Below the pieces are notes generated by a model that was given only the letters and a program-made list of their open reading frames with translations, searched no databases and was not told where the DNA came from. Both the position numbers and the translations under genes were made by a program. From positions 1 through 64,000 of the forward strand of contig NZ_FNWS01000004.1 of the NCBI RefSeq assembly GCF_900108455.1: a stretch of 64,000 nt of DNA, written 5' to 3'. The first letter of the stretch is position 1. Each line of letters opens with the position of its first letter. This DNA comes from Fructobacillus pseudoficulneus (GTDB lineage Bacteria > Bacillota > Bacilli > Lactobacillales > Lactobacillaceae). Positions 8,603 to 17,664 of the stretch are shown one piece after another.

Positions 8603-9772
8603 ATGGCCAACCAGCGTTACGAAATTGAAATTCCCGAAGAAGCAGTCCAAGACCTGGCCTTGAGCGACGGCGCTCAGCTAAACTTAGTCGTTAGTGACAA
8701 TGCCCTCACCCTTACGCCCGAAAGAACAAACAGCAATAAACAAGAACTTTCCATTCGCCGCTTTTTAGTTCCTTCTTTTTTGGCAACCATCGCCTTTACT
8801 TTTTGGATTTTGTGGCAGGCAGACCCACTCATTCCATTAACAGGTAGCAATTCTTTGGCAACCGCTACAATTGTGCTCGGTGAAGTGACGGGAATGGGGG
8901 CCTTCATCCGCCTCCATTTACTGCACATTTCCCAAGAAAAAGACCCAATCAAGAAAAAAACGGATAAGAGACTGGCACCAACCCTCTTTCTCTCGATTGC
9001 TTTAATCCAAGCATTTGCATCAATTGCCCTCTTCTGGGCCGTCGGCTACCTCTTTCAAGCCGCCATCTTTGACCGCCTGACCGCGACCATCCTTTTCTTC
9101 GTCTTTATCAGTATCATCAACTACTTGATGGTCTATACCGCCACGTTGATTTCAACGCCCTTCATGATGACTTTGTTAATCATCACCATCGTCTGCGGCG
9201 TCTTGGTCGCCATGGTGACCAACTCCCGGCAACTTTGGTGGCAGCACAACTTTTCATTTCTGGGTACCAACCAGGCCCAATTTGCATGGACCTTTAACGC
9301 GACCTTGATCATTTCAGGAATCCTCTGGGGAACGTTAATCGATTATCTTTTCGTGCCCATTCAAAAACGGCTACCTCAACACCGTCGCCTTAGTATTCTT
9401 CGGGGCTTTTTAACCTTTGACGCCCTTTGCTTGCTGGCAATCGGCGCCCTGCCAAACAATCCCGGTTTCTTGCACATCGCCCACGATACCGCGGCTAATT
9501 TGTTAATCGCCGGTACCGGTTTGCCGATGCTCTTAATTTATTGGCTCTTACCAAATGCGACCCACGAATTTAAGCTGTTCTCTATCGGAACTGCGATTTC
9601 GATGTCAATCACCGCCATGCTCTTCTACGTTGTACGCTACCTGTCCCTAACCGCCTTTGAAATTATTATTCTCGGTTTGGGAATTTCTTGGCTATTATTG
9701 CTGATGCAAAATGTTCACCTGCTTTATGAAAGCAAATCTGTTTCCTATCAGGTGCACCTGCACTATCTCTAA
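8603..9772 (+). CDS. AbrB-like domain fused to polytopic membrane protein
   Basis: A protein of 389 residues. The first 42 or so (ANQRYEIEIPEEAVQDLALSDGAQLNLVVSDNALTLTPE) look like a SpoVT/AbrB swapped-hairpin DNA-binding or dimerisation domain. The rest holds about ten hydrophobic segments, with a part that recalls DUF998 (GALPNNPGFLHIAHDTAAN). The start is the ATG at 8603 with GAGGTG 5 bases upstream, not the in-frame ATG at 8591, which overlaps that site. It is divergent from the HTH-clpL operon and shares its operator region. Function unknown; a membrane-tethered regulator is possible. Confidence 0.7.
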   Translation: MANQRYEIEIPEEAVQDLALSDGAQLNLVVSDNALTLTPERTNSNKQELSIRRFLVPSFLATIAFTFWILWQADPLIPLTGSNSLATATIVLGEVTGMGAFIRLHLLHISQEKDPIKKKTDKRLAPTLFLSIALIQAFASIALFWAVGYLFQAAIFDRLTATILFFVFISIINYLMVYTATLISTPFMMTLLIITIVCGVLVAMVTNSRQLWWQHNFSFLGTNQAQFAWTFNATLIISGILWGTLIDYLFVPIQKRLPQHRRLSILRGFLTFDALCLLAIGALPNNPGFLHIAHDTAANLLIAGTGLPMLLIYWLLPNATHEFKLFSIGTAISMSITAMLFYVVRYLSLTAFEIIILGLGISWLLLLMQNVHLLYESKSVSYQVHLHYL

Positions 9773-9830
9773 TGCCAAATTTCTAAGATTATTTCAACGC
9801 TTTTGTACCATAAAAAGGACCTAAACCATC

Positions 9831-11279
9831 ATGTCAGAAAGACAAAAAAACACCCAAACAAGTCATAACAACCAAGGGCGCCGCCCTTATCGCAAGCCAA
9901 GTCGGGCAAATCAACCCGTCGAAGTTAAGATCGGCCAAAAGTTCCCCCTAACCATCAAACGCTTAGGAATCAATGGGGAAGGGATTGGCTATTTTAAACG
10001 TAAGATTGTCTTCATTCCGGGCGCCTTACCCAACGAAGTTGTCACTGCCAAGGTGACCGATTTTACAGAAAAGTATATTGAAGCCAAAGTGGTTACGATT
10101 CGTGAAGCCAGTCCCGAGCGAGTCACACCAACCGACCCTGCCGCCGACTTAGTTGGTGGCTTTGAACTGGCCCATCTGGCTTATCCAGCCCAATTAGCCT
10201 TTAAAAAAGACCTGACTCAACAGGCCCTAGAAAAGTTTCAGCCACAGGGATACGCTAACTACGACATCCGCGACACCATCGGTATGAGCCAACCGGACCA
10301 CTACCGCAACAAGGCTTCTTTGCCAATCCGTAAGATTAAGGGCGAAGTGAAACTTGGCCTCTATAAGCGTGGCAGTCATGACTTGGTTGATTTGCCAACA
10401 ATTGCCACCCAGGACGAGGCATCCATGACCATTGTTCGGGCAGTAGGAAAGATTTTGGCCGAGGCCTCCGTTTCCTTTTACAACGAGGTTAAGAATTCCG
10501 GTTTGGTCAAAACCGTCATTGTCCGTGCTAACCAAGCGGGTCAAGCCCAATTAGTCTTGGTAACCAACCAGGAGGAATTTCCCGGCAAAGAAGCGATTAT
10601 CACCGCTTTGACCGAACAGATTCCGGCTATTACTGGGATTTTTCAAAACATCAACCCCGGCAAGAGTTCCTTAATTTGGGGCGATGAAACCATTAAGCTT
10701 TGGGGTGACGATTACCTACAAGAAGAAATTCTGGGCCTGACCTTCTCCCTTTCCCCACGGGCCTTTTTGCAACTCAACTACGAGCAAATGACCAAAACCT
10801 ACGAAACAGCCATTCAGGCGCTAAACCTGAATAAAAATGACCGTCTCGTCGATGCCTATTCAGGGGTTGGAACCCTCGGTCTTTCCATGGCCTTTTTAGT
10901 TCAGGAAGTTCGTGGGATGGAGATTATCCCGGAAGCCGTTGTTGATGCGAAAAAGAACGCTCAAGATAACGGCATCGAGAATGCCCATTATGAAGTTGGT
11001 AGTGCCGAAAAAGTCTTTCCAAAGTGGGCCAAAGACGGCTTTAAGCCAACCGCTCTAGTGGTTGATCCACCGCGTCCCGGTCTAGACCCCGCCTTCAAGA
11101 AGGCTGTTTTACGGGCTAAACCAGAAAAATTTGTCTATATTTCATGTAACCCCTCAACTTTAGCCCGCGATTTAGCTGATTTATCGTCGGCATATCGAGT
11201 TGATTTCATTCAGCCGATTGACATGTTCCCACAAACACCACGATGGGAAGGTGTCGTCAAATTATCGTTGAAAAAATAA
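9831..11279 (+). CDS. rlmD: 23S rRNA (uracil-C5)-methyltransferase, RumA family
   Basis: SAM-dependent uracil-5 methyltransferase of 482 residues. A basic N-terminal tail precedes a TRAM domain (about 40-100, KRLGINGEGIGYFKRKIVFIPGALP), then the catalytic part with the SAM loop DAYSGVGTLGLSMA, the VVDPPRPGLD motif and the catalytic YISCNPSTLARDL cysteine. Gram-positive members (RlmCD) often modify both U747 and U1939; which apply here cannot be told. The iron-sulfur cysteines of E. coli RumA are not evident. The ATG has AAAGGA about 11 bases upstream. Confidence 0.9.
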   Translation: MSERQKNTQTSHNNQGRRPYRKPSRANQPVEVKIGQKFPLTIKRLGINGEGIGYFKRKIVFIPGALPNEVVTAKVTDFTEKYIEAKVVTIREASPERVTPTDPAADLVGGFELAHLAYPAQLAFKKDLTQQALEKFQPQGYANYDIRDTIGMSQPDHYRNKASLPIRKIKGEVKLGLYKRGSHDLVDLPTIATQDEASMTIVRAVGKILAEASVSFYNEVKNSGLVKTVIVRANQAGQAQLVLVTNQEEFPGKEAIITALTEQIPAITGIFQNINPGKSSLIWGDETIKLWGDDYLQEEILGLTFSLSPRAFLQLNYEQMTKTYETAIQALNLNKNDRLVDAYSGVGTLGLSMAFLVQEVRGMEIIPEAVVDAKKNAQDNGIENAHYEVGSAEKVFPKWAKDGFKPTALVVDPPRPGLDPAFKKAVLRAKPEKFVYISCNPSTLARDLADLSSAYRVDFIQPIDMFPQTPRWEGVVKLSLKK

Positions 11280-11284
11280 GTCGG

Positions 11285-11318
11285 AGCCGTTGGTTTTAAC
11301 GGCTTTTTTGATTATAAT
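11285..11318 (+). terminator. rlmD terminator overlapping the next promoter
   Basis: AGCCGTT-GGTTTT-AACGGCT followed by TTTTTT. The loop and stem contain a TTGGTT -35 (11290-11295), placed 17 bases from TATAAT (11313-11318), which probably drives the next gene. Confidence 0.8.
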
Positions 11319-11363
11319 GAAAACAATGTGAATCAGAACAAAAAATGCAAGGCGAGGGAAACC

Positions 11364-12068
11364 ATGTACTATCGTGACGGACAATATTTTGAACTCAATT
11401 GGGGGCAAATTTACTTTTACTTCCTTCTATCACTGACCCTGGACGCCTTGGGGAATGGGCTCTCAGTTGCCACCAACCTTGGTTCGGCGCCCTGGACAGC
11501 TGGAGCTGCCAACCTGGCTCACGTCACTGGTTTGCCGATTGCCCTTTACTTAGCAATCACAACCTTTTTGGTCGCAGTTGCTAATATCTTCTTGGCCAAA
11601 AAATTCATTTTAAAGCGCTTTATCGGGAATATTATCTTCGGCCTGCTCTTTTCCTTTATGGCCGGCTACTTTAACACCATTTTTGTTAACATGGGGGTTT
11701 GCACGGTTCCCCTTTGGTTACGAATTCCCTTTGACCTCTTTGGGGTTGCGGTTGTTGGGATTGCCATCTCTGTGTATCAGCGGGTTAATTTCATTTTACA
11801 TCCGATTGATGACATGACCAACATTCTTCGCTTCTCATACTTCCACGGCTCAGCACCGAAGGCACAAATTTCAAACTTCATCTTCGCCATCGGCATTTCG
11901 CTCGTTTGTTGGGCAATTTCTGGTTCAATTGTCTCGGTAAATATCGGAACCGCCTTTTCATTCTTTATGCAAGGCCAGGTTATTGCTTGGTCAGACCGCT
12001 TAGTCTTTCCACATTTGGTCCACGGCAATATGGACATGATTCACAAAGACATTCCCGTCGAAAATTAA
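11364..12068 (+). CDS. YczE/YyaS/YitT-type membrane protein
   Basis: Integral membrane protein of 234 residues with about five hydrophobic segments. The LGNGLSVATNLGSAPWTAG motif near the first helix is typical of the YczE family. The physiological role is unknown in most species; in Bacillus YczE affects surfactin production. The ATG at 11364 is preferred because GAGG lies 6 bases upstream, whereas the in-frame GTG at 11328 has no ribosome site. It ends in a strong shared terminator. Confidence 0.75.
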   Translation: MYYRDGQYFELNWGQIYFYFLLSLTLDALGNGLSVATNLGSAPWTAGAANLAHVTGLPIALYLAITTFLVAVANIFLAKKFILKRFIGNIIFGLLFSFMAGYFNTIFVNMGVCTVPLWLRIPFDLFGVAVVGIAISVYQRVNFILHPIDDMTNILRFSYFHGSAPKAQISNFIFAIGISLVCWAISGSIVSVNIGTAFSFFMQGQVIAWSDRLVFPHLVHGNMDMIHKDIPVEN

Positions 12069-12103
12069 AAAAAGCTGCTGATTTGAAATCAGCAGCTTTT
12101 TTA
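12067..12103. terminator. bidirectional terminator
   Basis: A near-perfect hairpin GCTGCTGATTT/AATCAGCAGC is flanked by A6 and T6. It is shared by the YczE-like gene and folT, which converge. Confidence 0.9.
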
Positions 12104-12107
12104 GTTA

Positions 12108-12698
12108 TTAACTTTGCTTAGCCGGAAAAAATTGTTGGCTAATCATTGTCACAATTCGATTATTCAAGACAAAGTACGTCAAAACGAATTGGATTGGGAA
12201 AAAGATTAATTGCTTAGGCAAGCGAGTTGCCAACATTGCATCAAAGACCTTCCAAGAATGGTGTGGTGAATACAAGATCATCATGGCACATGTGTTAACA
12301 ATCAAGTTAACAATGAAGGTGATGAGCAAAACCGCTAGCAAAACCTTCCACCAAATGACTTGCTTATCAGCTGACCGTTGGTAGAAGAAACCACCGTAAA
12401 TCAGCCCAGACATGGCGACACCAACCGCCATAAATGGTGACCAAGTAGCATTGGCAACGAAAAAAGTCACGTTGACAAAGTCCAGTAAGAGCATGACAAT
12501 CATCGTCCAAATTGGTCCGTAAAACTTACCAATTAGCGATGAGGCCAAAAAGACAAAAGCAACCTTAATGGTTGGTGTTAGGTAAACCGAAAACTTACCA
12601 ATCACCAAGCTCAAAGCCATCAAAACGGCCAAGAGTACCAATTGTTGCACTGAAAGTGGAGACAGTCCCCACTTCTTAAAAGCTGTGTGCTTGTTCAT
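12108..12698 (-). CDS. folT: folate ECF transporter S component
   Basis: Substrate-binding membrane subunit of an energy-coupling-factor transporter for folate. The 196 residues hold about six hydrophobic segments, beginning with a short cytoplasmic tail and LVLLAVLMALSLVIGKFSVYLTPTIKVAF, typical of FolT-like S components. The shared EcfAA'T module is not in this window. The assignment to folate is supported by the tetrahydrofolate riboswitch in the leader. The ATG has a strong AGGAGG that sits in a hairpin. Confidence 0.9.
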   Translation of the reverse strand: MNKHTAFKKWGLSPLSVQQLVLLAVLMALSLVIGKFSVYLTPTIKVAFVFLASSLIGKFYGPIWTMIVMLLLDFVNVTFFVANATWSPFMAVGVAMSGLIYGGFFYQRSADKQVIWWKVLLAVLLITFIVNLIVNTCAMMILYSPHHSWKVFDAMLATRLPKQLIFFPIQFVLTYFVLNNRIVTMISQQFFPAKQS

Positions 12699-12707
12699 TG
12701 TATTGAA

Positions 12708-12736
12708 CCTCCTAAAGGAGTGTTCACCTGGTGGTG
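12708..12736 (-). promoter_or_regulatory. folT expression platform (ribosome-site hairpin)
   Basis: On the minus strand TTCACC-ACCA-GGTGAA is followed by CTCC-TTTA-GGAGG. The second hairpin buries the Shine-Dalgarno sequence. The first can compete with the 3' end of the aptamer. This points to control of translation rather than transcription. Confidence 0.65.
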
Positions 12737-12822
12737 AATGCGAAATTCGTACCGCACATAAATGTTTCGTCAGCAGCTCACATTCCGTTTCTGCCGCACT
12801 TAACGCACGAATTCCTACCCCG
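12731..12822 (-). ncRNA. tetrahydrofolate (THF) riboswitch
   Basis: On the minus strand the conserved core elements appear in order: GGGGTAGGAATTCG, TGCGTTAAGTGCGG, CTGCTGACGAAACA, TGTGCGGTACGAAT and TTCGCATTCACC. This is the pattern of the class I THF aptamer (Rfam family folE/THF), whose hallmarks are the GCGUUAAGUG and GCGGU...GAAU segments. It lies about 35 bases ahead of the folT start. Confidence 0.87.
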
Positions 12823-12896
12823 TATTTAATTTTTAGTCATTTTTTCGTCCTTATTAAACTCTAATTCAATAAAAACACGAACAAATGCCGATATCC

Positions 12897-12905
12897 ATTA
12901 TAACA
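12897..12905 (-). promoter_or_regulatory. folT extended -10 promoter
   Basis: On the minus strand TG-T-TATAAT (TATAAT at 12897-12902) with no good -35. It would give a leader of about 190 bases that includes the riboswitch. Confidence 0.5.
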
Positions 12906-12950
12906 CGTTCGATTATTATCGGTGAGATTTTTTTCAAGATTTTATAAAAG

Positions 12951-12977
12951 AAAAAAGCCCGGCCAATAGCCGAACTT
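12951..12977 (-). terminator. prfC terminator
   Basis: Stem AAGTTCGGC/GCCGGGCTT with two wobble pairs and a 5-base loop, followed by TTTTTT on the minus strand. It lies just beyond the prfC stop codon. Confidence 0.8.
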
Positions 12978-12981
12978 TTGC

Positions 12982-14493
12982 TTACATTTTCGCTTCTAGA
13001 TGAACATCCGGATACTTATCCTTAAACCAATTCAAAGCAAATTGATTTTCAAACAAAAAGACGGGACGGTCGTAACGATCCTTGACTAGTAAGTTTCGTG
13101 AAGAAGCCATCTTTTCGTCTACCTGATCAGGATCAATCCAGCGAGCGACCTTTGAACCAATTGGTTCAAATTGGATTTCAACGTTATATTCATTTTCCAT
13201 CCGGAACTTGAAAACTTCAAATTGTAGTTGACCAACCGCACCCAAGATGTACTCATTTGAATTCCAAGACTTATAAAGCTGAATTGTTCCTTCTTGAACC
13301 AGTTGGGTAATCCCCTTGTGGTAAGACTTTTGCTTCATAACATCCTTGGCAATCACCTTATTGAAAAATTCAGGCGTGAAGGTTGGCAAATCAGGGAAAC
13401 GAACCTCTTTTTTACCGGAGAAAATGGTGTCCCCAATTTGGAAATTACCGGTATCATAAACCCCGATAATATCACCAGGAACAGCCCCCTGAACGTTTTC
13501 ACGTTCCTCTGCCATAAACTGGGTCACATTAGCCAAGCGCAACTTCTTGCCCGTGCGTTCCAAAGTCACATCCATTCCACGCTCGAATGCTCCCGAAACA
13601 ATCCGCACAAAGGCAATTCGGTCACGGTGACGAGGATCCATGTTTGCCTGAATTTTAAAGACGAAACCAGTAAATTGGCTTGAATCCGGTTCGATTACCT
13701 GGTCGTCAACCGTCTTCACCGGTGACGGCATCGGTGCGTATTGTAAGTACTCACGCAAGAATTCCGTCACCCCGAAGTTCGCCAAAGCAGAACCGAAGAA
13801 GACCGGTGTCAACTTACCAGTTGCAACTGCCTCTTCGTCAAATTCATTCCCGGCGTCTTCCAGCAATTCAATTTCATCCATTCCTTCTGCTCGAACTTCA
13901 GGATGATCGGCCGCATTCTTAAATGGAATCAATTCCTTTTCTTTCAAGTCATAGATTCCCTGCAAGATTTGACCAGAACCAATTGGCCAGTTCATTGGAT
14001 AGGCCTGAATTCCTAGGATGCTTTCCAATTCATCCACCAAGTCCAATGGTGACCGAGCGTCACGGTCAATCTTGTTGAAGAAAGTGAAAACAGGAATACC
14101 GCGCTTGGAAACAATTTCAAAAAGTTTCTTTGTCTGGGGCTCAATTCCCTTGGCAGCATCAACCACCATCACAACCGAATCAACGGCCATCAAAGTCCGG
14201 TAGGTATCTTCTGAGAAATCTTCGTGACCCGGTGTATCCAAAATGTTAATGCGCTTGCCATCATAGTCAAACTGCAAAACAGATGACGTGACCGAGATTC
14301 CACGTTGCTGTTCGATGGCCATCCAATCGGAAGAAGCCATTTTCTTAGCGCCGCGACCCTTAACGGTTCCGGCTTCACGGATGACCCCACCATGCAAAAG
14401 CAACTGTTCAGTCAAAGTTGTCTTACCCGCATCGGGGTGGGAAATAATGGCGAATGTTCGCCGGTTTTTAAGTTCTTGTTCAAAGTTTTCCAT
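12982..14493 (-). CDS. prfC: peptide chain release factor 3
   Basis: GTPase of 503 residues that removes RF1/RF2 from the ribosome after termination. G1 is [11 protein letters not shown]2/G3 carry the RGISVTSS and DTPGHEDF motifs, and G4 is NKID. The N-terminal [23 protein letters not shown] aligns with RF3 proteins, so the ATG at 14493 is trustworthy. There is no Shine-Dalgarno sequence before it. Instead a TAGAAT hexamer ends 9 bases upstream, which suggests an almost leaderless mRNA. The gene follows the opp operon terminator in the same direction. Confidence 0.95.
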   Translation of the reverse strand: MENFEQELKNRRTFAIISHPDAGKTTLTEQLLLHGGVIREAGTVKGRGAKKMASSDWMAIEQQRGISVTSSVLQFDYDGKRINILDTPGHEDFSEDTYRTLMAVDSVVMVVDAAKGIEPQTKKLFEIVSKRGIPVFTFFNKIDRDARSPLDLVDELESILGIQAYPMNWPIGSGQILQGIYDLKEKELIPFKNAADHPEVRAEGMDEIELLEDAGNEFDEEAVATGKLTPVFFGSALANFGVTEFLREYLQYAPMPSPVKTVDDQVIEPDSSQFTGFVFKIQANMDPRHRDRIAFVRIVSGAFERGMDVTLERTGKKLRLANVTQFMAEERENVQGAVPGDIIGVYDTGNFQIGDTIFSGKKEVRFPDLPTFTPEFFNKVIAKDVMKQKSYHKGITQLVQEGTIQLYKSWNSNEYILGAVGQLQFEVFKFRMENEYNVEIQFEPIGSKVARWIDPDQVDEKMASSRNLLVKDRYDRPVFLFENQFALNWFKDKYPDVHLEAKM

Positions 14494-14510
14494 AGCAAAC
14501 TTATTCTACA

Positions 14511-14580
14511 GGAAAAAACCGCTCAAGGCTAGGCCCGCACCAGAATTTCTTCTGCTAACAGAGCCCGCCTTGAGCGGTTT
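14511..14580 (-). terminator. opp operon terminator with a large loop
   Basis: A 14-base perfect inverted repeat (about 14516-14529 and 14567-14580) encloses a 37-base loop that contains its own small dyad (CAGAA-GAAA-TTCTG). TTTTTT follows on the minus strand. It separates oppF from prfC. Confidence 0.8.
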
Positions 14581-14633
14581 AAACTTTTAACTTGTCATCG
14601 TCTAAAAATTAGCCATTTGAAAGAGTCAAAGCA

Positions 14634-15569
14634 TTACTTTTGTTCTGCCTTATACTTTTCGGCTTCGGCAGGTGTTGCCAAGACAAAGTGTCCTGGTTCA
14701 ACTTCCACCATTTGACGGTCTTGGCCGTCTTGTTCAAAGCTAGCATCATATGGTTTGATAACCCGCTTCTTTTCTGAAATTGGATCTGGCTCTGGCACAG
14801 CGGAAAGCAAGCTCTTTGTATAAGGATGTAATGGGTGGTTGTAAACTTCATCAGCCGTACCCAATTCCACCAGCTTTCCCCAGTGCATCACACCAATCCG
14901 ATCAGAGATGTACTTAACCATCGCCAAATCGTGGGCGATAAAGAGATAAGTCAGATTGTTCTTTTTTTGCAAGTCTGCCAGCAAGTTAACCACCTGCGCC
15001 TGAACAGAAACGTCCAAGGCAGAGATTGGTTCATCGGCAATGATGAACTTTGGTTGAACAGCCAAGGCGCGAGCAATCCCAATTCGTTGCTTCTGTCCAC
15101 CCGAAAATTCGTGCGGGTAACGAGAAGCGTGGTCCTTGTTCAAACCGACCATCTTCAACAATTCCAGAACTTTTGCAGCTCGTTCGTCATGTTTCTTGGT
15201 GAAACCGACTTGGTCCAACCCTTCACCAATGATGTTTTCCACTCGCAAACGTCCATTCAAAGAGGCCTGTGGGTCTTGGAAAATCATTTGTGCTTTCTTA
15301 CGGAAACTTTGCAAATCCTTCTTCTTCAACTTACCAAGATCTTCGCCGTCAAACTTAATCGTTCCTGAATCTTGATCGTAAAGCTTTAGGATTGTTCGAC
15401 CAATGGTGGTCTTTCCTGAACCTGACTCACCAACCAAACCAAAGGTTTCTCCTTCGTAAATATCAAAGGAAATGTTATCAATTGCCTTAGTGGCGTTGCT
15501 TTTTCCAGCATTAAAAGTCAAATCCAAATTGCTAATTTCAACTAACTTTTTTGCGTTTTCGTTTTGCAT
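14634..15569 (-). CDS. oppF: oligopeptide ABC transporter ATP-binding protein OppF
   Basis: Second ATPase of the Opp peptide importer, 311 residues. Walker A GESGSGKTT, ABC signature FSGGQKQR, Walker B FIIADEPISALD, and the C-terminal oligopeptide-transporter extension with the HPLHPYTKSLLSAVPEPDP signature. The start is the ATG that overlaps the oppD stop as TAATG, with GAGGGGG ahead of it. An upstream in-frame start at 15602 would overlap oppD coding and is rejected. Last gene of oppABCDF. Confidence 0.94.
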   Translation of the reverse strand: MQNENAKKLVEISNLDLTFNAGKSNATKAIDNISFDIYEGETFGLVGESGSGKTTIGRTILKLYDQDSGTIKFDGEDLGKLKKKDLQSFRKKAQMIFQDPQASLNGRLRVENIIGEGLDQVGFTKKHDERAAKVLELLKMVGLNKDHASRYPHEFSGGQKQRIGIARALAVQPKFIIADEPISALDVSVQAQVVNLLADLQKKNNLTYLFIAHDLAMVKYISDRIGVMHWGKLVELGTADEVYNHPLHPYTKSLLSAVPEPDPISEKKRVIKPYDASFEQDGQDRQMVEVEPGHFVLATPAEAEKYKAEQK

Positions 15570-16621
15570 TAGCGGGCCCCCTCTTGCTGCAAGGTCTGCC
15601 AAAATGCTTGGCGTCGTTGGATTTCCAACGGTGGTTCAACCTTTGGTGCACGTTCATCTAGCAACCAAGTTGCAGCATAGTGTGTGTCTGAAACTTTGAA
15701 TAATGGTGGTTGCTTTTCATGGTCAATCTCAAGTCCGTAAGGATTACGGTTGGCAAAAGCATCACCCTTTGGTGGGTAAAGCAAGTCCGGTGGTGTTCCG
15801 GGAATTGCCTGCAAAGTACCAGATTCCGTCTTGGTTGAAGGCATTGAACCTAGCAAACCCCAAGTGTATGGGTGCTGTGGGTTATAAAAGACTTCGTTAA
15901 CGGTTCCGGTCTCAACAATCTTACCGGCATACATAACAGCCACTCGGTCAGCAATTCCAGCCACCACACCCAAATCGTGGGTGATAAAGATAATCGCTGT
16001 TCCGTTTTTTTCCTGCAAGTCCTTCAAAACACGCAAGATTTGCGCTTGGATAGTCACATCCAAAGCAGTTGTTGGTTCATCGGCAATCAAAACTTTTGGT
16101 TCAGCAGCCAAAGCAATTGCGATAACGGCACGTTGCCGCATTCCACCAGACCATTGGTGAGGATAATCATTGATGTGTTCTTCCGCTTCCGGAATCCCAA
16201 CATCCTTCATCAATTGCAACGCCCTCTTCAAGGCGTCCGCCTTTTCCACCCCATGGTGCTTCATGATTGGTTCGGCAATCTGGTTACCGATTTTCATCGT
16301 TGGATCCAAAGAAGTCATTGGATCTTGGAAAACCATGGCTACTTCGGAACCACGGTAATCTTCCCATTCCTTTTCAGTCAACTTTGCTAGGTTCTTACCA
16401 CCGTATAGAATTTGGCTGTTTTCGCCCAATTCGGCGTTTTCAGCGTTCAAACCAAGCAAGGTCTTGGTCGTTACTGACTTACCAGATCCTGATTCCCCAA
16501 CGATTGCCAACGTTTCGCCAGCATTCAAATCAAAGTCGACACCACGAATGGCCTGAATTTTACCTGCATAGGTATTGAAGCTCACTTGGAGGTCTTTTAC
16601 TTGTAAAATTGGTTCTACCAT
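15569..16621 (-). CDS. oppD: oligopeptide ABC transporter ATP-binding protein OppD
   Basis: First ATPase of the Opp importer, 350 residues. Walker A GESGSGKSV, signature WSGGMRQR, Walker B VLIADEPTTALD, and the NPQHPYTWGLLGSMPS family signature. Near the end, the cysteine-rich iron-sulfur motif of some OppD proteins is not seen. The ATG at 16621 is chosen for the AAGGAG located 7 bases upstream; 10 bases separate it from oppC. Works as a heterodimer with OppF. Confidence 0.94.
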   Translation of the reverse strand: MVEPILQVKDLQVSFNTYAGKIQAIRGVDFDLNAGETLAIVGESGSGKSVTTKTLLGLNAENAELGENSQILYGGKNLAKLTEKEWEDYRGSEVAMVFQDPMTSLDPTMKIGNQIAEPIMKHHGVEKADALKRALQLMKDVGIPEAEEHINDYPHQWSGGMRQRAVIAIALAAEPKVLIADEPTTALDVTIQAQILRVLKDLQEKNGTAIIFITHDLGVVAGIADRVAVMYAGKIVETGTVNEVFYNPQHPYTWGLLGSMPSTKTESGTLQAIPGTPPDLLYPPKGDAFANRNPYGLEIDHEKQPPLFKVSDTHYAATWLLDERAPKVEPPLEIQRRQAFWQTLQQEGAR

Positions 16622-16631
16622 TTTGCGCTCC

Positions 16632-17654
16632 TTATTCATCAGCCATCTTTGGATCAAAGGCGTCACGCAAACCGTCTCCCAAAAGGATGAAGGCTAGTGA
16701 TACCAAGACCAAAACAACAGATGGAATCAAAATTTGATATGGGTAGTACTGCAACATGTTCTGTCCATCGGTAATCAACGTTCCCAATGAGGCAGTTGGC
16801 GCCTTAACACCCAAGTTAATCGCTGACAAAACAGCTTCGAACATGATGGCAGCAGGAACAGTCATCATGATTTGAACAATAATTGTTCCAGACATGTTTG
16901 GTACCAAGTGCTTAACAGCAATCTTTGGTCCTGACTCACCCAGTGTTCGAGCAGCCAAAACGAAATCACGCTCCTTGTAAGTCAAGGTCAAATTTCGTAC
17001 CTGACGGGCCATTCCGGTCCAACTTGTCAAGGCAATTGCCAAGATGATTGACCAGATGCTTGACCCAAACAACATCGCTAGCAATGTCACCACAACCAAA
17101 TTAGGAATGGCAGAAATCACTTCGATAATTCGTTGCATGATGTTATCAAGCCAGCCACCAACCCAGCCAGAGATCAAACCATAACTAACCCCGATCAACA
17201 GATCGATTGCCGTTGCGGCAATCGCCACAAAGAGTGAAATTCGTAGACCAACCGTGACACGTTTGGCAACTGATCGACCAAGGTTATCCGTTCCCAAAAT
17301 AAAGTTTTGGTCAACGTCATTCTTGGCGTATACATCAACTGATTCACTCGCACCAGGGGTCGTCGTGTTTCCATTCCAACCAGGGATTGGCAAACCAGAC
17401 TTTGGTGGCAAGTTCTTATACTTAGCAGTATTGGTATCGAATTGGTTGGCAGAATTTTGACTGACAATTGGCAATGAAATCAAAGCATACAACATCACCA
17501 AAACCAAGAACACCAAACTGACAACGGCTAACTTATTTTTGCGCAAACGGTGCCAAACACTCTGCCATGTTGACAAAGTTGGCTTCACAATCGTTTCGCT
17601 GGCCGCTTTATCTTTAATCCCAACGAGGGAAAATTCATTTTGTACGTCTTCCAT
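16632..17654 (-). CDS. oppC: oligopeptide ABC transporter permease OppC
   Basis: Inner permease subunit, 340 residues. A cytoplasmic N-terminal tail, a first transmembrane segment near residues 41-66, a large external loop (QNSANQFDTN...), then five hydrophobic segments. The permease-ATPase coupling loop lies around EAVLSAINLGVKAPTASLG. It sits 10 bases behind oppB and is translated before oppD. Confidence 0.94.
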   Translation of the reverse strand: MEDVQNEFSLVGIKDKAASETIVKPTLSTWQSVWHRLRKNKLAVVSLVFLVLVMLYALISLPIVSQNSANQFDTNTAKYKNLPPKSGLPIPGWNGNTTTPGASESVDVYAKNDVDQNFILGTDNLGRSVAKRVTVGLRISLFVAIAATAIDLLIGVSYGLISGWVGGWLDNIMQRIIEVISAIPNLVVVTLLAMLFGSSIWSIILAIALTSWTGMARQVRNLTLTYKERDFVLAARTLGESGPKIAVKHLVPNMSGTIIVQIMMTVPAAIMFEAVLSAINLGVKAPTASLGTLITDGQNMLQYYPYQILIPSVVLVLVSLAFILLGDGLRDAFDPKMADE

Positions 17655-17664
17655 GTTTCTCCCC

